Assembly: GCA_947097635.1 (NCBI GenBank)
Contig: CAMURW010000061.1
Span: forward strand, 1-7,910
DNA length: 7,910 nucleotides
Direction: 5' to 3'
From: an uncultured Bacteroidales bacterium
Lineage (GTDB): Bacteria; Bacteroidota; Bacteroidia; Bacteroidales; P3
In this document: piece after piece, positions 6,191-7,910 of the stretch
Numbering within the stretch: position 1 is the first letter of the stretch
Layout: every line of letters starts with the position of its first letter
Notes under the pieces: model-generated
The model's input: only the letters and a program-made list of their open reading frames with translations
Databases searched by the model: none
What the model was told of the DNA's origin: nothing
Made by a program: the position numbers and the translations under genes

Positions 6191-7910
6191 TTATTTTATT
6201 ATCGTAACGTCGCCTTTGAATTCGTTTTCTTGGTTGGCTTCGCATTTCACACGGCAGGTGTAGGGATACACTCCTGGCTGACACCAATTACCCTTGAATC
6301 GACCGTCCCAACAGTCGTTGATATCATGGGTTTCGTAGAGCAATTCACCCCAGCGGCTGAAGATGGCGAAATAAAAATCGGTAACCCACGCGCCTCTGAA
6401 ACACAATTGGTCATTCACGCCATCACCATTGGGGGTAAAGACGTTTGGGATGAAAATATTGGCCTCGCTGCAGTCCACATTCACACCGCACACGAGCACG
6501 CTGTCAGTATATGTGCAACCCACGCTGTCGGTGAAAGTGACGTAATACATGGTGGTGTCCATGACTATTGCAACGGTGACGCTGTCCTGAGGTGTGACGA
6601 TGCCAGCGGTGGGTTGCCAGAGGTAGCTGCCATTAGGAATGGAGGTGGCGTGGAGAGTGGTGACTTCGGTGGCAAATACCACCGAGTCGTTGGCCCAAGC
6701 CGTCACGCTGTCGAAAGAATGCTGCACACTGACATGAACGGTGTCGCGCACACTGCAACCCGTGCTGTCTGTTGCTACGACGACGGCATCTCCTGAGCAC
6801 AGGTTGTCCGCCACAGCTCCTTCGCTGCCGTTGCTCCATAGATAGGAATAAGGAGCCTGACCGCCATCGGCCACAGCAGCCGCACTGCCGCTACAATAAT
6901 CGGGACAAGTGTTGCCAAGGAGCGTTGCGGACACTTTCATATCGGCGTTTTCCAGCACGCGATAGGAATAGACTTCTCGGCAACCATTGCTATCCACCAC
7001 AACAACGTTATAGACTCCTGGCACCAGCCCCGTGCGCACGAGCGATGTGCTGCCGTCGTCCTGCCATTCCACTGTATACGTACTGGAACCCGAAATGGAA
7101 AGATGAATCTCACCCGTGTTCTCCTCCAGGCACAAAACGTGCACAATGCTGTCGATCACTTTGGGATGTGCAGGGTTGACGAGTACAAAGGTCTTTGTGA
7201 GACCACAGCCATTGGCATCGCGCAATGTGAGACGATTGGTGTCCGCGCACAAGTTGCACACAGTAGAATCGGCTGTGAAACCACCACCCCAGTCATACCG
7301 GACAGGACGCTGCACGTAACTGGTGAGGAAGCAGGTGGCAGTGCCCGAACAACTGTCGGGACACAGCGGGTCAACGTGAACCAAACTGTCACAGATGGAG
7401 TAGAAATGGATATACACACTGTCTGTGCCACGACAACCCAGACGATCCGTTACTTGCAGGTAGAGCCACTGACTATGCTGAATGGGGAAGCTATATTGGG
7501 CAGACAGACCCAATGTGTCGCCGTTGGTCCTGGCATCGCTCCACAGATAGCTGACAACCTGTGCTGATGTTGAAGCCTGAAACACCATAGGAGACAGGCA
7601 CGCACTGGTGTCTCCAACAATATGCACCGCTACATCGCCCTCTAGCACCACTTGGTCTACCGTGTCATTACATACGCCGTTGGAGATGACGAGGGTGTAG
7701 TGGCCTGGCACAGTGACATAGGGATTCGAGATGGTGCTGTCGCTCACATTTCCAGCGATCCATCTATAAGTACAGCCCATTGCCGCCCGTGTGCCTATCT
7801 GCAGGTGCAAGCCGTGGCAAGTAGTGAGCGTATCCAAAGGATGCCGTGGGCTGCCCAGAACCACCAACTCACGCGAGAAGGTGTCTGTCGTTCTACATCC
7901 CTCGGACATA
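6191..7910 (-). CDS. T9SS type B cargo with SprB/PKD-like repeats, N-terminus cut by window edge
   Basis: A secreted multidomain protein of which 572 C-terminal residues are visible. The first visible Met (7909-7907) is very probably internal: no signal peptide follows, and SEGCRTTDTF looks like the end of a repeat. About six modules follow, at roughly 22-90, 91-168, 176-244, 250-318, 323-394 and 396-473. Most end in a D-x-x-G-C turn: DRLGC, DANGC, DSNGC, DSTGC, DSVGC. Modules 3-5 match SprB repeats, with CPDSCSG and CPDYCSG starts and SYLWSNG-type strands. The others are PKD/Ig-like. The last domain (484-572) is the CHU_C/gliding-motility C-terminal type: NVFTPNGDGVND (489-500), FSRWGELLYET (517-527), CWDGRFKG (533-540), PGVYPY (545-550), GDVTIIK at the end. 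In this family that domain directs export by the type IX secretion system. The protein is likely exposed on or released from the cell surface, as an adhesin or structural protein. A stress-protein-like gene follows 13 bases downstream. Confidence 0.92.
   Translation of the reverse strand, partial: MSEGCRTTDTFSRELVVLGSPRHPLDTLTTCHGLHLQIGTRAAMGCTYRWIAGNVSDSTISNPYVTVPGHYTLVISNGVCNDTVDQVVLEGDVAVHIVGDTSACLSPMVFQASTSAQVVSYLWSDARTNGDTLGLSAQYSFPIQHSQWLYLQVTDRLGCRGTDSVYIHFYSICDSLVHVDPLCPDSCSGTATCFLTSYVQRPVRYDWGGGFTADSTVCNLCADTNRLTLRDANGCGLTKTFVLVNPAHPKVIDSIVHVLCLEENTGEIHLSISGSSTYTVEWQDDGSTSLVRTGLVPGVYNVVVVDSNGCREVYSYRVLENADMKVSATLLGNTCPDYCSGSAAAVADGGQAPYSYLWSNGSEGAVADNLCSGDAVVVATDSTGCSVRDTVHVSVQHSFDSVTAWANDSVVFATEVTTLHATSIPNGSYLWQPTAGIVTPQDSVTVAIVMDTTMYYVTFTDSVGCTYTDSVLVCGVNVDCSEANIFIPNVFTPNGDGVNDQLCFRGAWVTDFYFAIFSRWGELLYETHDINDCWDGRFKGNWCQPGVYPYTCRVKCEANQENEFKGDVTIIK

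Noticed and set aside
6101..6796. A 231-residue plus-strand open frame spanning the end of the T9SS cargo gene and the start of the Usp-like gene
   Set aside because: It is antisense to two well-supported genes, including the diagnostic CHU_C domain, and its translation resembles no family.
7103..7567. A 154-residue plus-strand open frame inside the repeat protein
   Set aside because: It lies wholly antisense to SprB-like repeats with clear D-x-x-G-C turns and has no start context or motif of its own.
6191..7910. The Met at 7909 as the true start of the repeat protein
   Set aside because: No signal peptide follows although a T9SS cargo needs one, and the first residues read like the tail of a preceding repeat. 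The frame continues past the window edge.
6191..7910. Unusual cysteines in the C-terminal sorting domain
   Set aside because: As I recall, Bacteroidales versions of this domain often have cysteines near the CWDG and C-x-PGV positions, so this is probably family-typical.

Overview
The window looks like a chromosomal segment from a member of the Bacteroidota, most likely the Bacteroidales. Three things point there: a Bacteroides-like Der GTPase, a type IX secretion system (T9SS) cargo with SprB-type repeats and a CHU_C/type B sorting domain, and promoter-like boxes of the TAnnTTTG type instead of sigma70 boxes. Start codons lack clear Shine-Dalgarno sequences, which also fits the phylum. I see no tRNA, rRNA, CRISPR array, insertion sequence or origin.

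Left part (1-4229), all on the minus strand. Read in transcription order from about 4300 down, this region encodes a 465-residue lipoprotein of unknown function. Next comes a 498-residue outer-membrane barrel-like protein, probably DUF5723. One base after its stop codon begins a small lipoprotein gene whose reading frame is broken in three places. Last is the ribosome-assembly GTPase Der, cut by the left edge of the window. Spacings of 23 and 1 bases suggest the first three genes are one envelope operon. Der may be read through from it or have its own weak promoter.

Middle (4230-5241). A 227-base divergent intergenic region carries a Bacteroidota-type promoter on each strand. The only plus-strand gene follows. 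It encodes a small lipoprotein with two divergent InlB B-repeat-like modules separated by an Asn/Asp-rich insert. A long GC-rich hairpin lies between this gene and the convergent gene to its right and probably ends transcription from both sides.

Right part (5242-7910), minus strand. A large secreted multi-repeat protein ending in a T9SS type B sorting domain enters from the right edge with its N-terminus missing. Thirteen bases downstream of it is a degenerate tandem universal-stress-protein-like gene. The pair is probably co-transcribed from a promoter outside the window.

Most of the window is therefore cell-envelope biology around one core housekeeping gene. No defence system, mobile element or secondary-metabolite system is visible. 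The least explained parts are the lipoprotein/DUF5723/small-lipoprotein cluster and the frame-broken small lipoprotein.
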